Shown: piece after piece, positions 1 to 6,733 of the stretch | How the letters are laid out: every line of letters starts with the position of its first letter | Numbering within the stretch: position 1 is the first letter of the stretch | Program-made: the position numbers and the translations under genes | Source of the DNA: Actinomycetota bacterium | GTDB lineage: Bacteria > Actinomycetota > Acidimicrobiia > Acidimicrobiales > AC-14 | DNA length: 6,859 bases | Direction: 5' to 3' | Assembly (NCBI GenBank): GCA_020200615.1 | Contig: JAIVIH010000049.1 | Location: forward strand, 1 to 6,859 | Notes under the pieces: generated by a model | Database searches by the model: none | What the model was told of the DNA's origin: nothing | What the model saw: only the letters and a program-made list of their open reading frames with translations

Positions 1-32
1 CTGGCGCTGCCGATCGGTTGTTTGGCATATCC

Positions 33-52
33 GAGCGGCGCGTGCGCCGCTC
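33..52 (-). terminator. Hairpin downstream of rpsO (terminator or processing stem)
   Basis: A perfect inverted repeat lies 5 bases after the rpsO stop codon: arms GAGCGGCG (33-40) and CGCCGCTC (45-52), with loop CGTG. The 8-bp GC-only stem should be very stable. No T-rich run follows it on the minus strand, so it is either a U-tract-less terminator/attenuator of the kind seen in high-GC bacteria or an RNA-processing stem between rpsO and the next gene. In many bacteria that next gene is pnp (polynucleotide phosphorylase). A possible ATG on the minus strand at 28-26, just past the stem, could begin it, but only nine codons are visible and they cannot be assigned. Confidence 0.5.
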
Positions 53-57
53 CCCCG

Positions 58-315
58 CTATCGGCGTAGGCCGAGGCGGGCGATGAGCGCCCGGTACCGC
101 TCGACGTCGTTCCTCTTGACGTAGTCAAGGAGGCGACGACGGCGACCCACGAGCATCAGCAGACCACGCCGACCGTGGTGGTCCTTCTTGTGAAACTTCA
201 GGTGCTCGGTGAGGTGGTTGATCCGCTCGGTTAGCAGCGCGATCTGGACCTCGGGCGAGCCCGTGTCAGTCTCGTGCAGGCGATAGGTGCTGATGGTTGC
301 GGGCTTATCGGGCAA
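58..315 (-). CDS. rpsO: 30S ribosomal protein S15
   Basis: S15 is a primary 16S rRNA-binding protein that nucleates the 30S platform by binding the h20/h21/h22 junction. The 85-residue product is close to the usual 89. It carries the family signatures [14 protein letters not shown] (11-24), [12 protein letters not shown] (28-39), HKKDHH (42-47) and a C-terminal [14 protein letters not shown]. The frame stays open far upstream, but homology begins only a few residues before Tyr11. The best start is therefore TTG at 315-313, preceded by GAGAGG six bases upstream; no ATG or GTG lies nearby. One oddity: the Ser that normally follows the HH pair (E. coli Ser51, an rRNA contact) is Gly48 here, while the His and Asp equivalent to E. 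coli His41 and Asp48 are kept (His38, Asp45). The gene is divergent from the ArfB-type gene, and a stable hairpin follows its stop. Confidence 0.95.
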   Translation of the reverse strand: MPDKPATISTYRLHETDTGSPEVQIALLTERINHLTEHLKFHKKDHHGRRGLLMLVGRRRRLLDYVKRNDVERYRALIARLGLRR

Positions 316-346
316 TCTCGCCCTCTCAGGTTGTTGCCGGGGGGAC

Positions 347-370
347 GCGCTTCCGACGTCGCCGGGGCGC
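347..370 (-). other. Possible leader hairpin in the rpsO 5' UTR
   Basis: On the minus strand, an outer GCGC/GCGC stem (370-367 with 350-347) encloses a small internal loop and an inner 5-bp stem (365-361 with 357-353) with a three-base loop. The inner stem contains a G-U pair next to a G-C pair, the kind of element S15 recognises in rRNA and in several rpsO leaders. The hairpin would lie at the very 5' end of the mRNA if the proposed -10 box is right, and about 30 bases before the TTG start. Autoregulation by S15 is only inference from these facts. Confidence 0.25.
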
Positions 371-376
371 TCTCGC

Positions 377-382
377 ATGTTA
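377..382 (-). promoter_or_regulatory. Possible extended -10 box for rpsO
   Basis: On the minus strand the sequence reads TGGTAACAT, an extended -10 pattern (TG, one base, then TAACAT, which matches 4 of 6 consensus bases). It would place the transcription start near base 370 and give rpsO a leader of about 55 bases. I see no good -35 box, which is tolerable for an extended -10 promoter. The box coincides with the possible ATG start of the divergent ArfB-type gene. The call is weak because such hexamers occur by chance. Confidence 0.25.
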
Positions 383-826
383 CCAGCCCCTTCCCCGGGG
401 CCTACGCTCGACCTCGTGCCCGACCAGCTGCGGGTCACCCGTACCTGCCAGATCCCTCTGGACGAGCTGGAGTGGCGCTTCACCGGTTCCGGGGGCCCCG
501 GAGGCCAGCACGCCAACACGTCCAACACCAAGGCCGAGGTCCGGTTCGACGTGGCCCGCTCCCCCTCGCTCGGCCCCCGCCAGCGGGCCCGCCTGATCGA
601 CAAGCTGGGGCCGGTCGTCCGGGTGGCGGCCGCCGATGAGCGCTCCCAGGCCCGGAACCGGGACCTCGCCCTCGAGCGGCTGGCAGCACGTCTGGCCGAC
701 GCCCTGCACGTCGAGCGCCCCCGCGTGGCCACCCGGCCCAAGCGAGGAGCCAAGGAAAGCCGCCTCCGGGAGAAGCGTCAGCGCTCGGAGATCAAGAAGG
801 GAAGAAGCCGGCCGGCCGAGGAGTGA
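377..826 (+). CDS. arfB: ArfB/YaeJ-type peptidyl-tRNA hydrolase (ribosome rescue)
   Basis: This is a class I release-factor-like hydrolase lacking the codon-recognition domains. Proteins of this type insert a basic C-terminal tail into the empty mRNA channel of a stalled ribosome and use a GGQ loop to release the nascent peptide. The GGQ sits at residues 42-44 in [19 protein letters not shown]. It is followed by the family pattern [20 protein letters not shown] (87-106) and a Lys/Arg-rich tail (about 113-145), as expected for ArfB. The ATG at 377 gives 149 residues with a GGGG run nine bases upstream. A GTG at 416 would give 136 residues beginning just before the conserved [10 protein letters not shown] strand, and is a real alternative since the extra residues look unconserved. 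The gene stands alone on the plus strand, divergent from rpsO and convergent with the propeller gene, 23 bases away. Confidence 0.88.
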   Translation: MLPAPSPGPTLDLVPDQLRVTRTCQIPLDELEWRFTGSGGPGGQHANTSNTKAEVRFDVARSPSLGPRQRARLIDKLGPVVRVAAADERSQARNRDLALERLAARLADALHVERPRVATRPKRGAKESRLREKRQRSEIKKGRSRPAEE

Positions 827-849
827 GCGCAGCCTGAGGCGGACCGGTT

Positions 850-1983
850 CTACGACAGCGGTGGCGGGCAGACGGTCGACCCGCCTCCTGCGCAATTGTT
901 GGTGCCCGAGCCGGGATCGATCCGCTCCCCGGCCTCGTACGCGATGTTGTCGCCATCGATCGAGTCGCTTCCCGGGGAACCGCAGATGACGTCGTCCCCC
1001 TCGGTGCCGACGATTCCGCCGCTGCCGGTGATGGTGCAGGGCCGCTGCCAGTCACACCGCCCGTCGAAGCCGACGTTGAAGGTGATGCGCTGCTGGTTGG
1101 AGCCGTCGGCGTTCATCACCCACACCTCCCGGTCTCCGGTCCGGGCGCTGTCGAACAGGATCTTGGTGCCATCGGGCGACCAGATGGGGAAGAAGTCGTC
1201 GCCCTGGGCGAACGTGAGGCGGGTCTGGTTGGAGCCGTCGGCGTTCATCACGTAGACGTCGAAGGTCTGCGGCTGTCCGGCGGGAGTGTCGCGGGTGCTG
1301 TGGAATGCGATCTTGGAACCGTCGGGCGAGACGTTGCCGGTGGCGTCAGTCAACGGGTGGGTCGTGAGCTGGGTCAGCGCGCCACCGAAAGAGTCCATGC
1401 TCCAGACATCGAAGTTACCCCGGTTGCTCGTGAACAGGATCTTCGTGCCGTCGGGGTACCAGTAGGGCAGGGAGTCGAACGTCGGTGAGTTGGTGACGTT
1501 GATCTCGTTGCTGCCGTCGGCGTTCATCTTGAATATCTCGAAGTTCCCGGTGCGGGTGCTGTGGAACACGATCTGGGACCCGTCGGGGTGATAGCTGCCG
1601 GCACGGTCCTCAGGGGCGCCGTTCTCCGTCAGGCGGACGACGCCGCTGCCGTCGGCGTTCATCTTGTAGAGCTCGGAGACGTTGCCCTCGCGGCGGCTCT
1701 CGAACACGATCTCCCGGCCGTCGGGCGACCAGATGGGGTCGAAATCCAGCACCGCGTTGTTGGTCAGGCGCTGGACGTTGCCGCCGTCCGGATCCATGGT
1801 GATGATCTCGATCCCCGGAGTCCCGCCGGCGTTGAACTCTCGGGAACAGGCGATCCTGCCGTTCACGGGGCCGGGGAATGTGGCCCGGGCCGGGCTCTCC
1901 CAGACCATTAGGACAGCCAGTAGCGACAGGACCGCCGAGCCGAGCCCCACTCGCCGCCGCTGGCCAAAGATCGAAAAACTCAT
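850..1983 (-). CDS. Secreted TolB-like six-bladed beta-propeller protein
   Basis: The product has 377 residues. It starts with a signal peptide: RRR at 9-11, a hydrophobic stretch at about 12-28, and a likely cleavage after ARA (32-34). Five PD40-type motifs follow, at about 86-89, 133-136, 177-180, 219-222 and 269-272 (SPDG, HPDG, YPDG, SPDG, SPDG), each followed by a strand such as TKILF. A degenerate first blade at 41-76 makes six, the number in TolB propellers. The repeated MNADGS segment links the blades. The C-terminus (about 310-377) holds five Cys residues and a short RTX-like calcium-binding segment, GTEGDDVICGSPGSDSIDG. The ATG at 1983 was chosen because GGAAGG and GGTGGGG lie just upstream and the signal peptide begins there. 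There is no Pal or TolA context, so this is not TolB proper. It is likely an extracellular or surface-bound protein whose partner is unknown. Confidence 0.85.
   Translation of the reverse strand: MSFSIFGQRRRVGLGSAVLSLLAVLMVWESPARATFPGPVNGRIACSREFNAGGTPGIEIITMDPDGGNVQRLTNNAVLDFDPIWSPDGREIVFESRREGNVSELYKMNADGSGVVRLTENGAPEDRAGSYHPDGSQIVFHSTRTGNFEIFKMNADGSNEINVTNSPTFDSLPYWYPDGTKILFTSNRGNFDVWSMDSFGGALTQLTTHPLTDATGNVSPDGSKIAFHSTRDTPAGQPQTFDVYVMNADGSNQTRLTFAQGDDFFPIWSPDGTKILFDSARTGDREVWVMNADGSNQQRITFNVGFDGRCDWQRPCTITGSGGIVGTEGDDVICGSPGSDSIDGDNIAYEAGERIDPGSGTNNCAGGGSTVCPPPLS
1102..1663 (-). repeat. DNA-level repeats encoding the propeller MNADGS modules
   Basis: The 16-base string gccgtcggcgttcatc (plus strand) occurs exactly at 1102-1117, 1234-1249, 1513-1528 and 1648-1663. 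Within each pair the spacing is 132 or 135 bases, that is 44 or 45 codons, one blade. It encodes MNADG in every blade where it occurs. These are coding repeats of the propeller, not an independent element. Such identical stretches could allow in-frame gain or loss of blades. Confidence 0.8.
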
Positions 1984-2241
1984 CCCGCCCCACCTTCCCT
2001 GTCCCCGCGGAATTGACCGCGTTACGGCCATTGTGGCACTAGAGGCCGAGGCGATCCAAAGACCGGGGGCGGCGCTGCCAGTCGGGCTCGACCCGCACCA
2101 CCAGCTCCAGGTAGGCGCCCGGCTCCAGCTGGCTCCGGACCGCGGTGCCCACCTGCTTGAGGACCTCACCCCCCTTTCCGATCACGATCCCCTTCTGGGA
2201 GTCGCGCTCGACGAGGATCTCGCAGCGGATCCGGGGCCACT

Positions 2242-2302
2242 CCCACTCCGTCACCCGGCAGGCGATGGAGTGGGGCAGCTCCTCGCGGGTCACAGCCAGG
2301 AG
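2242..2302. repeat. 61-bp tandem duplication, copy 1
   Basis: First copy (plus-strand order) of a perfect tandem repeat inside era. It begins cccactccgtcac and ends gccaggag. Every base equals the one 61 positions later, and the match continues one base past the unit (c at 2303 and 2364). The junctions show at most one base of microhomology. Confidence 0.97.
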
Positions 2303-2363
2303 CCCACTCCGTCACCCGGCAGGCGATGGAGTGGGGCAGCTCCTCGCGGGTCACAGCCAGGAG
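2303..2363. repeat. 61-bp tandem duplication, copy 2
   Basis: Second copy, identical to 2242-2302. In the direction of era translation this copy is read first and in the correct frame; the frame is lost on entering the other copy at 2302. Lack of any difference between the copies implies a very recent origin or an assembly error. Confidence 0.97.
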
Positions 2364-2953
2364 CTGCTCGCGCACCAGCTCGGCCACCCAGAAGGCTTCG
2401 GGGACGTCGGTGATCATGCCCTCGGGGTAGTAGCACGGCCCCTCGGGAAGCCGGCCCACGATGGCCTCGACCAGGGCGTCGACGCCCTCCCCCGTCACCG
2501 CCGAGATCGGGTAGTACTCGTCGAGCTCGAGCTCGGCCGCCCTCGCCAGCTGGCGGAGCACCTCTTCGGGCGAAGCGATGTCGATCTTGTTGACCACGCA
2601 GATCGTGCTCTCGCGAGGTAGCCGCTGGGCCACGAACCGGTCGCCGCGGCCGAGGGGGGCGGTGGCATCGAGCACGAAGCAGATGACGTCGACGTCCTCC
2701 GACGCCCGTCGGGCGGTGGCGTTGAACCGTTCACCGGCGGCCGTGCGGGGCTTGTGGATGCCGGGCGTGTCCACGAAGACCACCTGGGCGTCCGGCCGGT
2801 TGAGGACCCCCCGTACCTCGGTGCGCGTGGTCTGGGGCTTGTCCGAGACGATTGAGACCTTCAGGCCGAGGATGTCGTTGAGCAGGGTGGACTTGCCCAC
2901 GTTGGGCCGGCCCACGAGGGTGGCGAACCCGGAGCGGAACACGGGCTCGGCGG

Positions 2954-4225
2954 TCACGAGGGAGGTTGGTCTTCGGGTGTGGACAGCGGTGTGACCCGCA
3001 CCCGCCCGATGCGCCGGCCCTGGACCTTCTCGGCGTGGAGCCGGTGGCCGTCGTAGTCGACCGTCTCCCCCTCGGCGGGGACATGGCCCAGCAGGTAGTA
3101 GACGAGGCCGCCCACGGTGTCGTAGTCCCCCTCGGGGAACTTGGCGTCGAGGAGCTCGTTGAGCTCGTCGATGGGCATGCGGGCGTTGACCCGCACCCCG
3201 CCGTCGGGCATGGGCTCCACCGGCGGCTCCTCGACGTCGTACTCGTCGACGATCTCCCCCACCAGCTCCTCGATGAGGTCCTCGAGGGTGACGAGCCCGG
3301 CCGTACCTCCGTGCTCGTCGACCACGATGGCCATGTGGGCCTTTTCCTTCTGCATCTCGGGCATGAGCTCGGCCACCCGCTTGGTCTCGGGCACGAAGCG
3401 TGCAGTGCGGACGAGCCCGCGCACAGGCTCGTCTCCCGCGCCCTCGCGGATGGCCCGCATGAGGTCCTTGGTGTAGAGGATCCCGTTGATGTCGTCGATG
3501 CCCAGCTCGTAAACGGGGATCCGGCTGAAGCCGGCGGACATGACGACCTCCATGGCGTCGCTCACCGTGGCCCGGGCCTCCACCGCCACCATGTCCGGAC
3601 GGGGGATCATCACCTCCCGCACGACGGTGTCCCCGAACTCGATGATCGAGTGGATGAGGCGACGCTCCTCCCGCTCGATCACGTCCTCCTCCACGGCCAC
3701 GTCGGTCATGGCCAGGAGGTCCTCCTCGGAGACGTAGGGCCCCTGCTTCAGACCCTTGCCCGGCACGACCACGTTGGAGAGCCCGATCAGGGCCCTCGAC
3801 ATCAGCCTGATGGGCAGGAACCGGGCGACGGCGTACACGATGGGCGCCACCCGCAGGGCGGCCCGCTCCGGATGCTGCACGGCGTAAGTCTTGGGGACGG
3901 CCTCAGCCAGGACGAAGATGACGACGACCTCGAAGAAGATGGCCACCGCCACGCCCGCCGGCCCGAACGTCCGCTCCGCGAGCACACCGACCAGGGTGGC
4001 GGCCACGAGATGGCACAGCAGAACGAGGAACAGCACCGGGTTGAGGAACCGTTCCGGGTGCTCGACCAGCTTGTGGAGGGCCGCCGCACCGCGCCGGCCC
4101 TCCTCCTCGAGGGTGATGGCCTTGACCCGGTTGACCCGCGTCAGGCTGGTCTCGGCCATGGCCAGGAAGGCAGCCATGCCGATGAGGACGAACACCGCAG
4201 CCCAGAGCATCGCCTCGCTGCTCAT
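2954..4225 (-). CDS. CNNM/CBS-domain membrane protein (CorC/HlyC-type hemolysin family)
   Basis: This is a 423-residue integral membrane protein of the CNNM family, whose members are implicated in divalent cation (Mg2+/Co2+) transport or its control; the hemolysin name is historical. Hydrophobic segments at about 6-24, 60-83, 90-110 and 122-153 form the N-terminal DUF21/CNNM domain. A paired CBS module follows (about 205-330), with MIPRPDMVAVEA and IVVDEHGGTAGLVTLEDLIE. A CorC_HlyC C-terminal domain runs from about 335 to 412, with the typical GDYDTVGGLVYYLLGHVP. All parts are present and in the usual order. The start is ATG at 4225 within an ATGA overlap with ybeY; the frame is open further upstream but without homology. 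The stop overlaps the era GTG. This position between ybeY and era is the common actinobacterial arrangement. Cation specificity cannot be read from the sequence. Confidence 0.93.
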   Translation of the reverse strand: MSSEAMLWAAVFVLIGMAAFLAMAETSLTRVNRVKAITLEEEGRRGAAALHKLVEHPERFLNPVLFLVLLCHLVAATLVGVLAERTFGPAGVAVAIFFEVVVIFVLAEAVPKTYAVQHPERAALRVAPIVYAVARFLPIRLMSRALIGLSNVVVPGKGLKQGPYVSEEDLLAMTDVAVEEDVIEREERRLIHSIIEFGDTVVREVMIPRPDMVAVEARATVSDAMEVVMSAGFSRIPVYELGIDDINGILYTKDLMRAIREGAGDEPVRGLVRTARFVPETKRVAELMPEMQKEKAHMAIVVDEHGGTAGLVTLEDLIEELVGEIVDEYDVEEPPVEPMPDGGVRVNARMPIDELNELLDAKFPEGDYDTVGGLVYYLLGHVPAEGETVDYDGHRLHAEKVQGRRIGRVRVTPLSTPEDQPPS

Positions 4226-4736
4226 CCGCGGTGCAGTTGCTTCAGGAGTTCCTGCTCGCGCCGCTCCATGACCGTGGCTTCCGCGTCGTCGGCGTGGTCC
4301 ATGCCCAGGAGGTGGAGGATGCCGTGGACAACCAGGAGGGCCATCTCGTCGTCGTAGGTTCCGGCGTGGGTGGGAGCGTTCAGCCGGGCCACAGCCGGGC
4401 ACACCACCACGTCACCCAGCAAGGTGGGGAGATCCGAGGGCTCGATGTCGTCGGCCGGGCCCGCGGGGCCGAGGGAATCCGGAAGCCGGCCCCCCTCGTA
4501 CACGTCGTCGTCGATGGGAAAGGCGAGCACGTCGGTCGGGCCCTCCCGGCCGAGGAAACGCTGGTTGAGCTCGGCCATGGCGCCCTCGTCCACGAACAGC
4601 ATGGAGAGCTCGGCGTCACCCCGCACGCCCTCGGCCTCCAGCACGCCCTCGGCCAGGTGGACCCAGCGGAGGGTGTCGACGGGCTCATCCGACTGCTCAT
4701 CGGCGGCGAAGACGGTGATGCCCCCGGTCCGGGCCG

Positions 4737-4740
<4 letters not shown>
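4222..4740 (-). CDS. ybeY: Endoribonuclease YbeY (rRNA maturation factor)
   Basis: YbeY is a zinc-dependent single-strand endoribonuclease needed for 16S rRNA 3' end maturation and ribosome quality control. The 172-residue product has the diagnostic metal site HGILHLLGMDH at 139-149, with His139, His143 and His149 as the three ligands. It also has the conserved GPTDVLAFP (67-75) and LLGDVVVCP (108-116). Between these two motifs lies an Asp/Gly/Pro-rich stretch of about 32 residues, clearly longer than in E. coli YbeY, probably a surface loop. The start is GTG at 4740 and overlaps the phoH stop (GTGA). The stop overlaps the start of the CNNM gene (ATGA). Its function fits its operon partner Era, which acts on the same region of 16S rRNA. 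Confidence 0.95.
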
Positions 4741-5726
<986 letters not shown>

Positions 5727-5754
5727 CTGCGTAAGCCAGGTTATCGAATGACCT

Positions 5755-6099
5755 TCAGCCCGGTGGCCATTCCATCCGCCGGCCGCCGAGGACGTGCAGG
5801 TGAAGGTGTGGTACCGAGTTGAGGGCGTCGTCGCCGACGTTGAACACCAGCCGGTAGCCGCGATCGGCCAGGCCCTCGTGGCGGGCCACCTGCTGGGCGG
5901 TGTGGAACATCTCGGCCAGCAGCTGCCCGTGGTCCAGCTGGAGGCTGCCGGCCGACTCGATGTGCTCGCGGGGCACGACGAGGACGTGGCTGGGCATGGC
6001 CGGGTTGACGTCCCGGAAGGCATAGGTGCCGTCGCTCGACGCCACCTCCTCGGAGGGCACCTCTCCCGCCACGATCTTGCAGAAGATGCAGTCGCTCAC
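5755..6099 (-). CDS. HIT-family nucleotide hydrolase/transferase (HINT-like)
   Basis: The 114-residue product is a typical HINT-branch histidine triad protein, a small dimeric enzyme that hydrolyses nucleoside phosphoramidates or related adenylates. It starts with CIFCKIVAGEVPSEEV (4-19), has SHVLVVPREHIES in the middle, and ends with the triad HLHLH at 98-102 in NSVPHLHLHVLGGRRMEWPP. The start is GTG at 6099, giving the canonical S-D-C-I-F-C beginning; the longer open frame upstream lacks homology. No proper Shine-Dalgarno spacing is seen, but a TACCGT box lies 7 bases upstream, suggesting a leaderless mRNA. It is the first gene of the HIT-phoH-ybeY-CNNM-era operon and diverges from the unknown gene at 6131. 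The in-cell substrate cannot be told. Confidence 0.94.
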   Translation of the reverse strand: MSDCIFCKIVAGEVPSEEVASSDGTYAFRDVNPAMPSHVLVVPREHIESAGSLQLDHGQLLAEMFHTAQQVARHEGLADRGYRLVFNVGDDALNSVPHLHLHVLGGRRMEWPPG

Positions 6100-6130
6100 C
6101 GCCCTGACGGTACCGGTACGCTCGCATCCC
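6100..6130. promoter_or_regulatory. Compact divergent promoter region with palindrome
   Basis: These 31 bases separate two divergent start codons. On the minus strand, TACCGT (6112-6107) is 7 bases from the HIT GTG. On the plus strand, TACGCT (6117-6122) is 8 bases from the GTG at 6131. Both fit the TANNNT -10 pattern, at the distance expected for leaderless actinobacterial transcripts. Between and overlapping them is the perfect 10-base palindrome GTACCGGTAC (6110-6119), which could bind a dimeric regulator or simply arise from the two boxes facing each other. No clear -35 boxes are seen. Confidence 0.4.
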
Positions 6131-6733
6131 GTGGCGGAGGAGGACCCGGGGGCCTTCGACGGCCTCGAGCGATGGGCGGCCGAGGCCCGCGCCCGGGAGG
6201 CCGCAGAGGCCCGGGTGCGGGAGCGCTGGTTGCGCACGCAGGCCGAAGAGGACGCCCGCCTGGCGGAGGTTCTAGCCGGCCTGGCCGAGCGAGGGGCGGA
6301 AGTCGTGCTGACGATCACCGGCGGCCGTCAGGTGCAGGGGCGGCTTACGGCCCTGGGGCGGGACTTCGTGGCGGTCGCTGGCACTGGCCGCACGACCCTC
6401 GTGCCCCTGAGCGCTCTGGCGTGGGTACGCCCGGTGCCTTCCTCCGACCGACGCAAGCGCCCACCGGTCGCCGTAGGGCCCGATCCCCCCTTCGGCGCCG
6501 AGCTGGACGAAGTGACCACGGAGGCGGGGGGTGCCGCCCTCGTCGACGTCCTCGCCCGCTGGTCCGCAGAACGGCCGAGGGTGGCGTTGTTCGCCGGGAA
6601 CGCGGCGCTCACGGGCGAGCTACGGGCGGTGGGCGTGGACGTGTTGGTGGTGGAAACCGAGGGCGAGCCCTCGGTGCTGGCCTACGTGCGTGCTCACTCG
6701 CTCTCGGAGGTCTCTCTCTTGGCCTCGGGATAG
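6131..6733 (+). CDS. Hypothetical protein: coiled coil plus two related small beta domains
   Basis: I do not recognise the family. The 200-residue product starts with an acidic/basic Ala-Glu-Arg helix with coiled-coil character (about 8-53). A compact beta-rich segment at about 50-100 (EVVLTITGGRQVQGRLTALG, then FVAVAG and LVPLSALAWVRP) resembles an SH3- or Sm-like small barrel. A charged, Pro-rich linker (101-125) follows. A second segment at about 139-195 (RVALFAGNAALTGELRAVGV, VLVVETEGEP, LAYVRAHSLSEVSLL) aligns with the first, suggesting an internal duplication. There is no signal peptide or membrane segment, so it is probably cytoplasmic. The start is GTG at 6131, with a TACGCT box 8 bases upstream; the frame is open further upstream but there it overlaps the HIT gene antisense. 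It is divergent from the HIT operon, and its last 40 bases overlap the convergent HTH gene. Fold assignment is inference from pattern only. Confidence 0.72.
   Translation: MAEEDPGAFDGLERWAAEARAREAAEARVRERWLRTQAEEDARLAEVLAGLAERGAEVVLTITGGRQVQGRLTALGRDFVAVAGTGRTTLVPLSALAWVRPVPSSDRRKRPPVAVGPDPPFGAELDEVTTEAGGAALVDVLARWSAERPRVALFAGNAALTGELRAVGVDVLVVETEGEPSVLAYVRAHSLSEVSLLASG

Larger units (their letters stand above)
2039..2957 (-). pseudogene. era: GTPase Era, frameshifted by a 61-bp tandem duplication
   Basis: Era is a GTPase that binds the 3' end of 16S rRNA through a C-terminal KH domain and checks 30S maturation. The N-terminal part has all the G motifs: GRPNVGKST (16-24), TTRTEVRG (43-50), DTPG (63-66), NKID (123-126) and SAVTGEG (152-158). 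The KH domain, with ERDSQKGIVIGKGGEVLKQV, is encoded downstream in another frame. The shift arises because 2242-2302 is exactly duplicated as 2303-2363, and 61 is not a multiple of 3. As written, the product would have about 218 correct residues plus 45 foreign ones, stopping at 2166 without a KH domain. With one copy removed the reading frame is continuous and gives a normal 285 residues. The start is GTG at 2957, in a GTGA overlap with the upstream gene. An artefact of assembly is as likely as a true mutation. Confidence 0.9.

Noticed and set aside
1..28. Start of pnp on the minus strand
   Set aside because: Only nine codons would be present and they show no identifiable similarity; expectation from gene order alone is not enough.
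316..753. N-terminal extension of the rpsO frame to 231 residues
   Set aside because: The extension is antisense to the GGQ hydrolase, has no S15 homology, and a TTG with a good ribosome site fits the normal length.
827..849. Possible bidirectional terminator between the convergent arfB-type and propeller genes
   Set aside because: No convincing stem with a T-run in these 23 bases; the GGCC-rich palindrome at about 808-818 is inside coding sequence.
1102..1663. Regularly spaced identical repeats, CRISPR-like at first sight
   Set aside because: They keep codon phase, encode MNADG in each propeller blade and have coding sequence between them.
2006..2021. Short inverted repeat cgcgg/ccgcg between era and the propeller gene
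   Set aside because: Only 5 bp with no U-tract; expected by chance at this GC content, so not called as terminator or operator.
2966..4357. Plus-strand open frame of 463 codons
   Set aside because: Antisense to the well-supported CNNM/CBS and ybeY genes; its His/Asp/Gly-rich composition is typical of a shadow frame in GC-rich DNA.
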